NCBI GenBank assembly: GCA_020631175.1 | Contig: JAHDHT010000100.1 | Span: 1 to 13,469 of the forward strand | Source of the DNA: Chitinophagales bacterium | GTDB taxonomy: Bacteria > Bacteroidota > Bacteroidia > Chitinophagales > JAHDHT01 | Direction of reading: 5' to 3' | DNA: 13,469 bases | Shown: in pieces, positions 1-7,642 of the stretch | How the letters are laid out: the number at the start of each line of letters is the position of its first letter | Numbering within the stretch: position 1 is the first letter of the stretch | Translations under genes and position numbers: made by a program | The notes under the pieces: model-generated | Seen by the model: the letters and a program-made list of their open reading frames with translations, nothing else | What the model was told of the DNA's origin: nothing | Database searches by the model: none

Positions 1-239
1 CATCTTATGGAAGTTTGAAGTCGGAAGATTCGAAGTCAGAAGCAATTTTAAAATTGAAATTTGAGATTTGAAATCATTCTTCTCTGCACCTAAAACCCTC
101 GCACCCTGCTTTTTCGGTCTACAGGTCTGTGCTACTTTGTACTAAGTACTGTGCTACAAAACTTTTGAGTTTGAGTTTGAACTTGAGTTTGACACTTGAA
201 CTTGAGCTTGAAATCCCAGAGACTTAAAAACTCAAAATC
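1..239. repeat. Repeat-rich non-coding region downstream of rnz
   Basis: No gene is seen here. Positions 5-37 hold degenerate direct repeats of the type GAAGTCGGAAG / GAAGTCAGAAG. Positions 129-160 hold a small imperfect inverted repeat around GTACTAAGTAC, followed by AGTACTGTGCTACAAA, which recurs at 7588-7603. Positions 165-214 are a run of degenerate 6-bp units (TTGAGT, TTGAAC, TTGACA). A similar run, in inverted orientation, lies at 13021-13069. No clear intrinsic terminator for the leftward rnz operon was found. This looks like fast-evolving intergenic repeat DNA rather than a regulatory site. Confidence 0.6.
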
Positions 240-1163
240 TTAAATCACATAGCTTTCCCCTTCAATACCTAGCAAAGTATCCGGAAAAACTTCACGGCAT
301 TCTTCAAGCAAAGGCTTCAAATCGTAATATTTGGCCGAATAATGTCCGATCAGCAATTGCTTCACTCCGGCCTTCATCGCTAATGTTGCCGCTTGTTTTG
401 TGGTGGTATGGTAGGTTTGCCTGGCGCGTTCTGTTTCTTCTGCGATAAAAGTGGTTTCATGATAAAGCAGATCAACGCCTTTCAATAAGTCTATGTTTCT
501 TTCAAGATAAATCGTGTCGGTAGAATAGGCGTAAGATCTGGGAGCTTTGGGTGGATGAGTGCATTCTTTGAAAGATAATTTCCTTCCATCCCGATCTATA
601 TCCATCCCACTTTTTAATAATTTAATTTCATCGATAGAAAGCCCGTATTCTTCAATTTTTTCCTTCCGAATATTAAAAGGCTTTTCTTTTTCTCTGAATA
701 AATAGCCCAGACAATCAATTCGATGTTCTAGTGTAAAAGCATCCACCCGTAAAAATTTATTTTCAAAAACCGGAATCAGGGTACCATTATCAGCATCTGA
801 AAGTTCAATTTCGGTAATATTCAATTCGTAATCGAGTCGGCTGCCGGTGCTGTCGAGATGAGCCTGAATCAATTTTTTCAAACCTTTGGTCGACACAATA
901 TTTAGAGGATTCGTTCTTCCAAGCAATTGATAAGAGGTGATTAATCCGATCAAACCATAAATATGATCGCCATGCAGGTGAGAGATGAAAATCTGATTAA
1001 TTTTGCCACGGCGAATGTTGAAATCAGCCATGCGCATCTGGGTTCCTTCCCCGCAATCAATCAGAAATAAATGCTCGTTATGGTTTAAAATCTGAGCCGT
1101 AGGATGCCTGTCATAAGCAGGTATCGCAGCATTGCAACCTAAAATGGTTACTTCAAATTTCAT
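240..1163 (-). CDS. rnz: Ribonuclease Z (tRNA 3'-endonuclease)
   Basis: This is a cytosolic zinc endonuclease that removes the 3' trailer of tRNA precursors, or trims 3' ends in organisms with encoded CCA. At 307 aa it has the length of the short-form bacterial enzyme. The metallo-beta-lactamase fold is clear. The metal-binding motif HLHGDH lies at residues 62-67, with further ligands at about H147, D216 (in YSTDT) and H274 (in IGHYSAKY), plus YHTTT at 251-255, where a catalytic histidine is expected. The N-terminus (MKFEVTILG) begins directly at the first beta strand, which supports this start. The gene begins 12 bases after the STAS gene stop on the same strand, so the two are very likely one transcript from the promoter near 1630. 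Nothing is missing or broken. Confidence 0.95.
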   Translation of the reverse strand: MKFEVTILGCNAAIPAYDRHPTAQILNHNEHLFLIDCGEGTQMRMADFNIRRGKINQIFISHLHGDHIYGLIGLITSYQLLGRTNPLNIVSTKGLKKLIQAHLDSTGSRLDYELNITEIELSDADNGTLIPVFENKFLRVDAFTLEHRIDCLGYLFREKEKPFNIRKEKIEEYGLSIDEIKLLKSGMDIDRDGRKLSFKECTHPPKAPRSYAYSTDTIYLERNIDLLKGVDLLYHETTFIAEETERARQTYHTTTKQAATLAMKAGVKQLLIGHYSAKYYDLKPLLEECREVFPDTLLGIEGESYVI

Positions 1164-1175
1164 ATTTAAATAAGA

Positions 1176-1598
1176 TTACTCTTCCTGAGCTTCCGGTGCT
1201 TCTTCAGTTTCAGCTTCAGCCCCGGGTTCTTCGTTGGTAATGGCTTTTTCAAGCTCTTCCATTTTTATATAATCAGCGGCTTCCTGAATCGTAGGTAAAA
1301 CGGTGAGTATATTTTCGAGCTGTGAGATACGCATTAACTTCATTACATATTCATTTGCATTACAAATGATCAATGTTCCGTTGGCATTTTGGCACAGTCT
1401 GTTACCAATCAATATAGCGCTTAAGCCACTTGAATCGATAAACTTTAAGGCTTCTAAATCGAGTATGATATTACGCACTCCAATGGTGTTCAGGCCGATC
1501 AACTCTGTTTTAAGTTCAGGGGCCACCACACTGTTCAGTTTTTCGTCTTTAAGAGAGAAAACGGTAAAGTGCTCTTGTTTGTCTATTGAAAACTTCAT
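1176..1598 (-). CDS. STAS-domain protein, anti-sigma factor antagonist-like
   Basis: This 140-aa protein is a single STAS domain (about residues 1-112) of the SpoIIAA/RsbV type. In that family a serine is phosphorylated by a partner kinase of the RsbW/SpoIIAB class, which controls binding to the kinase or to an anti-sigma factor. The diagnostic segment is FIDSSGLS at residues 53-60, so S56 or S57 is the likely phospho-site. Residues 113-140 form an acidic Glu/Ala-rich tail that is not part of the STAS fold. No kinase or sigma factor gene is nearby, so the partner is unknown. It is the first gene of a likely operon with rnz. From memory this pairing is common in Bacteroidota, but nothing here shows a functional link between the two. 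The start is supported by a perfect -7 element 28 bases upstream. Confidence 0.9.
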   Translation of the reverse strand: MKFSIDKQEHFTVFSLKDEKLNSVVAPELKTELIGLNTIGVRNIILDLEALKFIDSSGLSAILIGNRLCQNANGTLIICNANEYVMKLMRISQLENILTVLPTIQEAADYIKMEELEKAITNEEPGAEAETEEAPEAQEE

Positions 1599-1625
1599 AA
1601 CCTGTTAAGTGTTATTTAAGGATGG

Positions 1626-1654
1626 CAAAGGTAATCATTAAAATTATAAACCCT
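1626..1654 (-). promoter_or_regulatory. Promoter of the STAS-rnz operon
   Basis: On the minus strand, 1633-1626 reads TACCTTTG, a perfect match to the Bacteroidota -7 consensus TAnnTTTG. It is followed by C, as in the prs promoter. The predicted transcript starts near 1619 and leaves a leader of about 20 bases before the ATG at 1598. The -33 box is weak: a T-rich TTTTTTAGGG stretch lies roughly 20 bases upstream, without a clear TTG. Confidence 0.6.
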
Positions 1655-1722
1655 AAAAAACACTTTTTTTTAATGATTTAGCTAGAACCCGGATTAAGTG
1701 TCAGAACTTCGTCATGAGAACA

Positions 1723-1848
1723 GCAAGAGCAATAAAATCAAGCTGTCTGGAAAAATTAGCATAGCCCCGTTATGGTGATTTTGAAGACGGCAGTAAAACG
1801 GTTGATTTTGAAGCTATTGCTGCTTGTAATAGATTTTCTGATATATAA
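1723..1848 (+). pseudogene. Possible remnant of a coding sequence or insertion element
   Basis: One plus-strand frame reads as protein-like sequence for about 40 codons, interrupted by one TAG at 1762-1764. The segment before it ends in SSCLEKLA. The segment after it is RYGDFEDGSKTVDFEAIAA (1768-1824), followed by CNRFSDI and a stop at 1846-1848. There is no start codon or leader. The composition (Gly, Asp, Glu, Phe, Thr) looks more like protein than random A/T-rich spacer. I do not recognise the family. A small hairpin-forming CATAGCCCCGTTATG lies inside it, so an insertion-element end is an alternative. Chance is also possible. Confidence 0.2.
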
Positions 1849-1852
1849 TTTG
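1824..1852 (+). promoter_or_regulatory. Candidate clpC promoter
   Basis: TTG at 1824-1826 is followed after 17 bases by TATAATTTG (1844-1852). This is close to the Bacteroidota TTG-N19-TAnnTTTG arrangement but has one extra base in the -7 box. If used, it gives a leader of about 130 bases. A second candidate, TAATATTTG at 1964-1972, has no good -33 box but would give a leader of only about 12 bases. The sequence does not decide between them. No CtsR-type operator was recognised. Confidence 0.3.
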
Positions 1853-1990
1853 GGTTGAATGCATCTTTTAATGCCATATTGACGTTTTTAACATTAAGAA
1901 CAAGACATTATCGCACTAAAAGACAGAAATAATGCTTTTATTTACATAGATACTGGCTTGGTTTAATATTTGACAGTTTAGATAACACTT

Positions 1991-4522
1991 ATGGATGCAA
2001 AATTTTCACAACGAGTAAAAGAGGTGATCTCCTTCAGCAGAGAAGAAGCTTTGCGATTAGGGCATGATCACATTGGAATTGAACATCTTTTACTGGGGTT
2101 AATCCGTGAAGGCGAGGGGCTTGCTATTAAAGTGCTCAAATCGCTGGAAGTAAATGTGAATGACCTTCGTAAAAGAATTGAAGAAGCGATACAGGAAAAG
2201 GTAAGCCAACCATCCTATACCGCAGGTAATTTGCCATTAACGAAACAGGCAGAAAAGGTGTTGAAAGTAACCGTTCTCGAAGCAAAAGTTTTAAAGAGCG
2301 ATTTAATCGGCACCGAACATTTGATGTTATCCATCCTGAAAAACAAAGAAAATATTGCCACCCAGATTTTATCACAATTTGACGTGGACTACGAAACATT
2401 TAAAATGGAATTGGAATATTTAGATCAGGATATCACAAATGAAGCGGGTAATAATCCGCGCGACGAAGAAGACGAGGGCTTTGGAGATGAGCCTCGCCGA
2501 CCAAGAGCCAATAAAGGCAACAGTAAATCGAAAACACCGGTTTTAGATAATTTCGGAAGAGACATCACAAAACTGGCGGAAGAAGATCGATTAGATCCTA
2601 TTGTTGGTCGCGAGAATGAAATCGAACGGGTTTCTCAGATTTTAAGTCGAAGAAAAAAGAATAACCCGATATTAATCGGTGAACCGGGCGTGGGTAAAAC
2701 CGCTATCGTGGAAGGATTGGCATTGCGTATTACGCAGCGTAAAGTTTCACGCGTTTTATTCGGCAAACGACTGGTGATGCTGGATCTTGCTGCTTTAGTA
2801 GCCGGAACAAAATATCGTGGACAGTTTGAAGAGCGTATGAAAGCGATCATGAATGAATTAGAAAAAGACAGAGATGTCATTCTTTTCATCGATGAAATTC
2901 ATACCATTGTTGGGGCAGGAGGAGCAACAGGTTCTTTAGATGCTTCTAACATTTTCAAGCCGGCTTTAGCCAGAGGTGAACTCCAGACAATTGGTGCTTC
3001 TACCTTAGATGAATACAGACAGTACATTGAAAAAGATGGCGCTTTAGATCGTCGTTTCCAAAAAGTATTGGTTGATCCGCCTTCTATTGAAGAAACGATT
3101 CACATTCTGAATAACATCAAAAACAAGTATGAAGATTATCACAATGTTGATTATACCGATGAGGCTATTGCAGCATGTGTGCATTTGAGTACAAGATATA
3201 TTACCGATAAGTTTTTGCCGGATAAGGCGATCGATGTGATGGATGAAGTGGGTGCAAGAGTGCACTTGAAAAATATTCATGTACCGGATAATATCGTAGA
3301 TCTTGAGAAGAAGATTGAAGATATTAAAGTCGAAAAAAATCAGGTTGTAAAAAGCCAGAAGTACGAAGAAGCAGCAAAGCTTCGGGATACTGAAAAGAAG
3401 TTAGTTGAAGATTTAGAAACCGCTAAAAAAGAGTGGGAGGAAGATTCTAAAACGCAACGCTATCCGGTAAATGAAGAAGACATCGCTGAAGTAGTGGCAA
3501 TGATGACCGGTATTCCGGTGAAACGTGTTGCACAAAGCGAAAGCAAGCGTTTAGTGAATATGACGGAAGACCTGAAAGGTGCGATCATCGGTCAGGATAC
3601 TGCCATCAAAAAAATCACTAAAGCGATTCAGCGTAACCGTGTAGGATTAAAAGATCCTTCCAAACCAATTGGAAGTTTCATATTCTTAGGTCCTACCGGT
3701 GTAGGTAAATCTGAACTTGCGAAAGCATTAGCAAGATATCTTTTCGATAACGATGATGCTTTAGTGCGAATCGATATGTCGGAGTACATGGAGAAATTTT
3801 CTGTGTCAAGATTAATTGGTGCACCTCCGGGATATGTCGGTTATGAAGAAGGTGGTCAGTTAACGGAGAAAGTTAGACGTAAGCCTTATTCTGTTATCTT
3901 ATTAGATGAAATAGAAAAAGCACATCCAGATATTTTCAATATTCTTTTACAAGTATTGGATGATGGACAATTAACCGATGGATTAGGTCGTAAAGTGGAT
4001 TTTAAAAATTCATTAATCATTATGACTTCTAATATTGGTGTTCGTCAGTTGAAAGATTTCGGTGCGGGTATAGGCTTTAGCACAGCTGCTAAGGAAGCGG
4101 ATATGGATACACATGCAAAGAGTGTAATTCAGAAAGCTTTAAAGAAATCGTTTTCTCCTGAATTTTTAAATAGAATTGATGATGTTGTTATCTTTAATTC
4201 TTTAGAAAAGGAACACATACATCAAATTATCGATTTAGCATTGAAAGATGTTTACGGTCGATTAGAAAATTTAGGATACAAAGTTGATTTAACCTTAAAA
4301 GCAAAAGATTACTTAGCAGAAAAAGGTTATGATCCTCAATATGGCGCAAGACCTTTACATCGGGCTATCCAGAAATATATGGAAGATCCTTTGGCGGAAG
4401 AAATTCTAAATGGTAATCCGAAAGAGGGTGATACATTACATATTGACTATAATGAAAAGGAAGATAAGATTGTGATTACAATTGAAAAGCCGAGAAAAAG
4501 TAGTCAAAAAACAGACGCATAA
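1991..4522 (+). CDS. clpC: ClpC-type AAA+ unfoldase, ATPase subunit of the Clp protease
   Basis: This is a ring-forming ATPase that unfolds substrates and feeds them to ClpP in the cytosol. At 843 aa it has full ClpC length. The order is: two Clp-N repeats (about 1-145); an acidic linker (about 155-185); AAA domain 1 with Walker A GEPGVGKT (230-237) and Walker B VILFIDE (296-302); a short M-domain/UVR-like coiled coil (about 435-485, including YEEAAKLRD); AAA domain 2 with Walker A GPTGVGKS (567-574), pore loop GYVGYEEGG (614-622), Walker B VILLDE (635-640) and arginine-containing FLNRID (725-730); then the C-terminal D2-small domain. IGF at 694-696 sits where ClpA/ClpC carry the ClpP-docking loop, which argues for a protease partner and against a ClpB disaggregase. 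The short middle domain also separates it from ClpB. Start MDAKFSQRVKEVI matches the family. No mcsA/mcsB/ctsR genes are adjacent. It appears monocistronic, ending at a terminator. Confidence 0.96.
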   Translation: MDAKFSQRVKEVISFSREEALRLGHDHIGIEHLLLGLIREGEGLAIKVLKSLEVNVNDLRKRIEEAIQEKVSQPSYTAGNLPLTKQAEKVLKVTVLEAKVLKSDLIGTEHLMLSILKNKENIATQILSQFDVDYETFKMELEYLDQDITNEAGNNPRDEEDEGFGDEPRRPRANKGNSKSKTPVLDNFGRDITKLAEEDRLDPIVGRENEIERVSQILSRRKKNNPILIGEPGVGKTAIVEGLALRITQRKVSRVLFGKRLVMLDLAALVAGTKYRGQFEERMKAIMNELEKDRDVILFIDEIHTIVGAGGATGSLDASNIFKPALARGELQTIGASTLDEYRQYIEKDGALDRRFQKVLVDPPSIEETIHILNNIKNKYEDYHNVDYTDEAIAACVHLSTRYITDKFLPDKAIDVMDEVGARVHLKNIHVPDNIVDLEKKIEDIKVEKNQVVKSQKYEEAAKLRDTEKKLVEDLETAKKEWEEDSKTQRYPVNEEDIAEVVAMMTGIPVKRVAQSESKRLVNMTEDLKGAIIGQDTAIKKITKAIQRNRVGLKDPSKPIGSFIFLGPTGVGKSELAKALARYLFDNDDALVRIDMSEYMEKFSVSRLIGAPPGYVGYEEGGQLTEKVRRKPYSVILLDEIEKAHPDIFNILLQVLDDGQLTDGLGRKVDFKNSLIIMTSNIGVRQLKDFGAGIGFSTAAKEADMDTHAKSVIQKALKKSFSPEFLNRIDDVVIFNSLEKEHIHQIIDLALKDVYGRLENLGYKVDLTLKAKDYLAEKGYDPQYGARPLHRAIQKYMEDPLAEEILNGNPKEGDTLHIDYNEKEDKIVITIEKPRKSSQKTDA

Positions 4523-4557
4523 GGTAAGGGCGACGAAGGTCGCTTAAGAATGATAAC

Positions 4558-4589
4558 AAAGGGAGCGAGATAATTCGCTCCCTTTTTTT
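4558..4589 (+). terminator. Intrinsic terminator of clpC
   Basis: A perfect 11-bp stem (AAAGGGAGCGA at 4558-4568 with TCGCTCCCTTT at 4575-4585) closes a six-base loop and runs into a T tract to 4589. It begins 35 bases after the clpC stop. A smaller hairpin (GCGAC-GAAG-GTCGC, 4530-4543) precedes it. Confidence 0.9.
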
Positions 4590-4663
4590 ATGGGAGGAAT
4601 GTTTTGCGAACTGCAGGATTTGGGAATCGGGGTACGAGGTGTGAGTTGTCAGTGTCGGACACA

Positions 4664-4743
4664 TCTTAATAATCTATATTTTAAAATCCGAACCATAGCA
4701 AAAAAAACTTAATGCCTTAATGGTTCGAAAAAAGCAGACCGAA
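4664..4743. repeat. 80-bp direct repeat, copy 1
   Basis: This copy starts TCTTAATAATCTATATTTTA and ends AAAAGCAGACCGAA. It differs from copy 2 only around 4694-4706 (CATAG versus TACAG, and the length and composition of an A run). It contains the inverted pair CGAACCA (4690-4696) and TGGTTCG (4721-4727), which could form a stem. Copy 2 keeps CGAAC/GTTCG. No coding function is evident. Confidence 0.85.
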
Positions 4744-4776
4744 GATGCACAGACTTTTGCTTGCAAAGCGACTGTT

Positions 4777-4855
4777 TCTTAATAATCTATATTTTAAAAT
4801 CCGAACTACAGCAAAAAATCTTAATGCCTTAATGGTTCGAAAAAAGCAGACCGAA
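4777..4855. repeat. 80-bp direct repeat, copy 2
   Basis: This is the second copy of the unit at 4664, 79 bases long and 113 bases downstream. The intervening 33 bases are not repeated. The core ATCCGAACTACAGCAAA (4799-4815) recurs exactly at 13248-13264 and in diverged form at 13340-13357, so this unit belongs to a dispersed family. Confidence 0.85.
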
Positions 4856-4957
4856 ATCTCTGCGTTCCTCTGCGGTAAAAAAAGCAGACCGAACAATCTA
4901 AGCTACCGCACGACAATAAAAAGATAAATCTTTATTTTAGACGAACAAACCAAGAGC

Positions 4958-6331
4958 ATGAGCGAGCATAAACCCACAATGCCTTCCGGCATTCCTTATA
5001 TTATAGGTAACGAAGCAGCAGAACGATATTCATTTTACGGAATGAAAGCAATCCTCTTCATTTTCCTTACTACTTTCATTCATAATGCAGCAGGAGAAGT
5101 TGAGGTTCTAAGCGATACGAATGCAAAATTTTGGGTGCATATGTTTGTTTTTGCGACCTATGGTATCGGCATTTTTGGTTCCTTCCTGTCAGATATCTGG
5201 CTCGGAAAATATCGAACGATAATCTACCTTTCTATAGTTTATATTATTGGCCATTTTGTACTTGCGCTTTTCGAAACCCATACCGGATTTTTTGTCGGTT
5301 GTACTTTAATTGCCCTTGGAGCAGGAGGAATAAAACCTTGTGTTTCAGCGCATGTAGGTGATCAGTTTACTGAAGAAAACAAAGGCTTAATTGAAAAAAT
5401 GTTCTTCTGGTTTTACATGGCAATAAACGGCGGAGCCGTTTTAGCTTATGCTACAGCAGAACCAATTCTTAAAAATCAAACCTTAATGGATATGGGTTTG
5501 AATTCAGCATTAGCCTTCGGCTTGCCCGGAATTCTAATGCTGATAGCTACCATCATTTTCTGGATGGGTAGAAGGCATTTCATCTCTATCAAACCGGCAG
5601 GATGGGCCTTATACTCTAAAGAATTGTTTAGTCAGAAAGGTGCAAAATTAATGGCAAGACTAATACCGGTCTATTTATTTATAACCGTTTTCTGGTCTTT
5701 ATTCGATCAGACAGCTTCCGCATGGGTGCAACAGGCAGATAATCCATTAATGAATAAACATGTCGATCTCGGTTTTGTCTCCTTTAACTTTTTTCCTTCC
5801 CAGATTGGCTTTTTTAATCCCTTATTGATTGTATTATTTATACCACTTTTTACCGCATTTATTTATCCGGCCTTAAAGAAGCTTACCAACCTTACTTACA
5901 TGAAAAAGATATGGTTCGGCTTGTTTTTAGGGGCAGCCAGTTTTGCCATTATCGCATGGGTGCAAGGAAAGATGGACGCAGGTATTTCTATGCATATCGG
6001 ATGGCAGATTGTAGCCTATGTTGTATTAACTGCAGCTGAAATATTTGTTTCTGTAACAGCTTTGGAGTTTAGCTATACGCAAGCTCCAAACACCATGAAA
6101 TCATTCATAATGAGTTTCTACCTTCTGTCTGTTGCACTGGGCAATTTATTTACTGCATTAGTTAACTGGTTTATTCAAAATCCGGATGGATCATTGAAAT
6201 TAGCTGGCGCTTCCTATTTCTGGTTCTTCACTATTCTGATGTTAGTTACCGCCGTTTTGTTTACGATAATGGTCTTATTCTACAAAGAAGAAGAGTATAT
6301 ACAGTCACGTGAAGACGCTGAAAGTTTTTAA
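4958..6331 (+). CDS. POT/PTR-family proton-coupled di/tripeptide transporter
   Basis: This is an inner-membrane major facilitator superfamily transporter that takes up di- and tripeptides with protons. Several POT signatures are visible. The ExxER(F/Y)xxYG motif appears as EAAERYSFYG (19-28). The MFS loop 2-3 region is GSFLSDIWLGKYR (74-86). The second PTR signature region is GAGGIKPCVSAHVGDQF (121-137) and FYMAINGGA (152-160), and FWSLFDQTASAWV (245-257) is also present. Hydrophobic segments fit about 12 to 14 membrane helices over 457 aa, which is at the short end for the family. The start is set by the family N-terminus. A possible promoter lies just upstream (TATTTTAG at 4933-4940). Substrate preference cannot be read from sequence, and some POT members carry nitrate or other solutes. 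It is followed by a weak hairpin at 6375. Confidence 0.92.
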   Translation: MSEHKPTMPSGIPYIIGNEAAERYSFYGMKAILFIFLTTFIHNAAGEVEVLSDTNAKFWVHMFVFATYGIGIFGSFLSDIWLGKYRTIIYLSIVYIIGHFVLALFETHTGFFVGCTLIALGAGGIKPCVSAHVGDQFTEENKGLIEKMFFWFYMAINGGAVLAYATAEPILKNQTLMDMGLNSALAFGLPGILMLIATIIFWMGRRHFISIKPAGWALYSKELFSQKGAKLMARLIPVYLFITVFWSLFDQTASAWVQQADNPLMNKHVDLGFVSFNFFPSQIGFFNPLLIVLFIPLFTAFIYPALKKLTNLTYMKKIWFGLFLGAASFAIIAWVQGKMDAGISMHIGWQIVAYVVLTAAEIFVSVTALEFSYTQAPNTMKSFIMSFYLLSVALGNLFTALVNWFIQNPDGSLKLAGASYFWFFTILMLVTAVLFTIMVLFYKEEEYIQSREDAESF

Positions 6332-6374
6332 CCCGGATTAATTAAGTTAAAACTTATAAATTGTGTTAAACCCC

Positions 6375-6395
6375 AAGGCATTTTGCCTTAATTTT
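6375..6395 (+). terminator. Weak candidate terminator after the peptide transporter
   Basis: A 6-bp stem AAGGCA/TGCCTT with a 3-base loop is followed by AATTTTA. The stem is short and the T tract broken, so termination would be partial at best. It lies 43 bases after the transporter stop and 33 before the next gene. Confidence 0.35.
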
Positions 6396-6428
6396 AGCTA
6401 AGGTTCAATTTTTGATTTAGCAATATCT

Positions 6429-7577
6429 ATGAAGAAAGTATCGAATTGGTCCCTGTTATGCTTGTTCGTTTTACTGTCTGCAGTAGTCAGTGCCCAAACC
6501 TATTATCAGGGCAGTACTACTACATATCCATCCTCAGGTTCACAAACCTATTCCTCCGGTCAGACGTATACCGCAGATCAATTGGCGCAAAAGTATTATT
6601 TCGAAGGCAAGTCTTACTTCGATATCGAGCAGTATGATAAAGCAATAGAAAGCTTTAATCTTTGCTATAAACTGGATCCAAACAATGAAGACAATACCTA
6701 TCATTTAGCTTATGCATGGTTCAAGCAGAAGAAATATGATATCGCCCTAAGTTATATTAATCCGCTTATCACAAACAGCGCAAGTCCTAAAGCAGAATAT
6801 TTCAGAATTGCAGCTAATTCTCATGATATTTTAGGAGATTATAATAAAGCAATTGAAGTGTTAGATATCGGTTTTTCAAAGCTGAAAAATGCAGGTCCTT
6901 TATACCTGGATCGTGGTGTGATAGAGATGATTCGTGGGAGTATGTCGGATGGAATTTATTACTGGGAGGAAGGAATCAAAAAAGATCCACAATATGCCGA
7001 CAACTACCTATGGGCAGCCCGTTACTATGCAGAAACGAATAAAAAGATGTGGACTATCTTATATGGTGAAATGTATTTGAATGTAAAAAGAGATGCAGAA
7101 GATTTTAACGATGTAGCCAAAATGATATTTGATTCATATATCTACTTATTAGCCGATAAAGATAATTTCGAAAATGAAACTACAATCAATCTGCAAGACA
7201 ATCGATATAACGGATTAGAAAATGCATTCGAAAGTATTATTGCTACGATCAGACAAGATTATTATGATGTTTTCGCTGCCAATGAAATTAGTCTGGAAAG
7301 TATTTACGGTATGCGTATAGCCTTTTATAATGAATGGAATCGACAGTATGTGAATGATATAAAAGTTCCTTTATTTAATCGTTGGATTACGATTGATCAA
7401 AACGGACATTTACAAATGTATAATTATTGGTTGTTTGGTTCACTTGATCCGACAACCTATAAATTTTTCTGGCGAAACTCAGCTCAGCAGTTTAGTAGTT
7501 TTATGAGTTGGTTCCCGTTTAACAGATTCAGAGTAGAAGATGAAGACCCATTTGTTAGAAACAGCTACTTTTATTAA
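6429..7577 (+). CDS. Exported tetratricopeptide-repeat protein
   Basis: This is a 382-aa protein of unknown specific role. It has a signal peptide (KK, then a hydrophobic core about 8-20, with likely cleavage after SAVVSA at residue 22), so it acts in the periplasm or at the outer membrane. A Ser/Thr/Tyr/Gly-rich spacer (about 24-48) follows. Then come about five TPR-like helical pairs (about 52-220). The clearest is AQKYYFEGKSYFDIEQYDKA (53-72) with the classic ...CYKLDPNNE turn (79-87). The third pair includes GDYNKAIEVLDIGF (136-149). Residues about 222-382 match no domain I know and are aromatic-rich, ending in NSYFY. TPR proteins of this layout usually scaffold envelope complexes. The next gene encodes a peptidoglycan-active enzyme 65 bases away on the same strand, which suggests but does not prove a joint envelope role. 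Confidence 0.8.
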   Translation: MKKVSNWSLLCLFVLLSAVVSAQTYYQGSTTTYPSSGSQTYSSGQTYTADQLAQKYYFEGKSYFDIEQYDKAIESFNLCYKLDPNNEDNTYHLAYAWFKQKKYDIALSYINPLITNSASPKAEYFRIAANSHDILGDYNKAIEVLDIGFSKLKNAGPLYLDRGVIEMIRGSMSDGIYYWEEGIKKDPQYADNYLWAARYYAETNKKMWTILYGEMYLNVKRDAEDFNDVAKMIFDSYIYLLADKDNFENETTINLQDNRYNGLENAFESIIATIRQDYYDVFAANEISLESIYGMRIAFYNEWNRQYVNDIKVPLFNRWITIDQNGHLQMYNYWLFGSLDPTTYKFFWRNSAQQFSSFMSWFPFNRFRVEDEDPFVRNSYFY

Positions 7578-7578
7578 A

Positions 7579-7603
7579 ACAGTACAAAGTACTGTGCTAC
7601 AAA
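7579..7603 (+). repeat. Inverted repeat / dispersed AGTACTGTGCTACAAA element
   Basis: A perfect 7-bp inverted repeat (ACAGTAC, AAA, GTACTGT; 7579-7595) starts two bases after the TPR gene stop. It is followed by GCTACAAA. The 16-mer AGTACTGTGCTACAAA (7588-7603) occurs again at 145-160. It lacks a T tract, so it is a poor intrinsic terminator. A dispersed short palindromic repeat fits better. Confidence 0.6.
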
Positions 7604-7642
7604 GTAACGAGCTACCAATATAACAAGCCAATAAAATTAAAA

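Larger units (their letters stand above)
1599..1990. other. Divergent intergenic region between the STAS gene and clpC
   Basis: These 392 bases contain the STAS-rnz promoter at the left, candidate clpC promoters at 1824-1852 and 1964-1972, and between them a stretch that resembles decayed coding DNA (see 1723-1848). The 12-mer AACCCGGATTAA at 1686-1697 recurs at 6330-6341, just after the peptide transporter gene. No complete gene, tRNA or strong hairpin was found. Confidence 0.6.
4590..4957. other. Non-coding gap with direct repeats before the peptide transporter
   Basis: About 370 bases with no credible gene. The 60-codon open frame at 4745-4927 lies almost wholly in repeat DNA and is Lys/Arg/Asn-rich, so I do not call it. 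The gap holds two copies of an 80-bp repeat (4664-4743 and 4777-4855). It also holds a degraded member of the CTCTGCGT...TGCGGTAAAA family at 4857-4883 and a third AAAAGCAGACCGAA at 4880-4893. Just upstream of the transporter are an inverted repeat AAAGAT-AA-ATCTTT (4920-4933) and a near -7 element TATTTTAG (4933-4940). Together these could be a promoter with an operator. Confidence 0.55.

Noticed and set aside
1303..1608. 101-aa open frame antisense to the STAS gene
   Set aside because: It is the mirror of a well-supported STAS coding sequence and has no protein-family features. The same holds for the open frames antisense to clpC, the LRR gene, rplY and prs.
4745..4927. Small 60-aa open frame between clpC and the transporter
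   Set aside because: It lies almost wholly in the 80-bp repeat and its satellites, has no promoter or family resemblance, and its composition follows the repeat.
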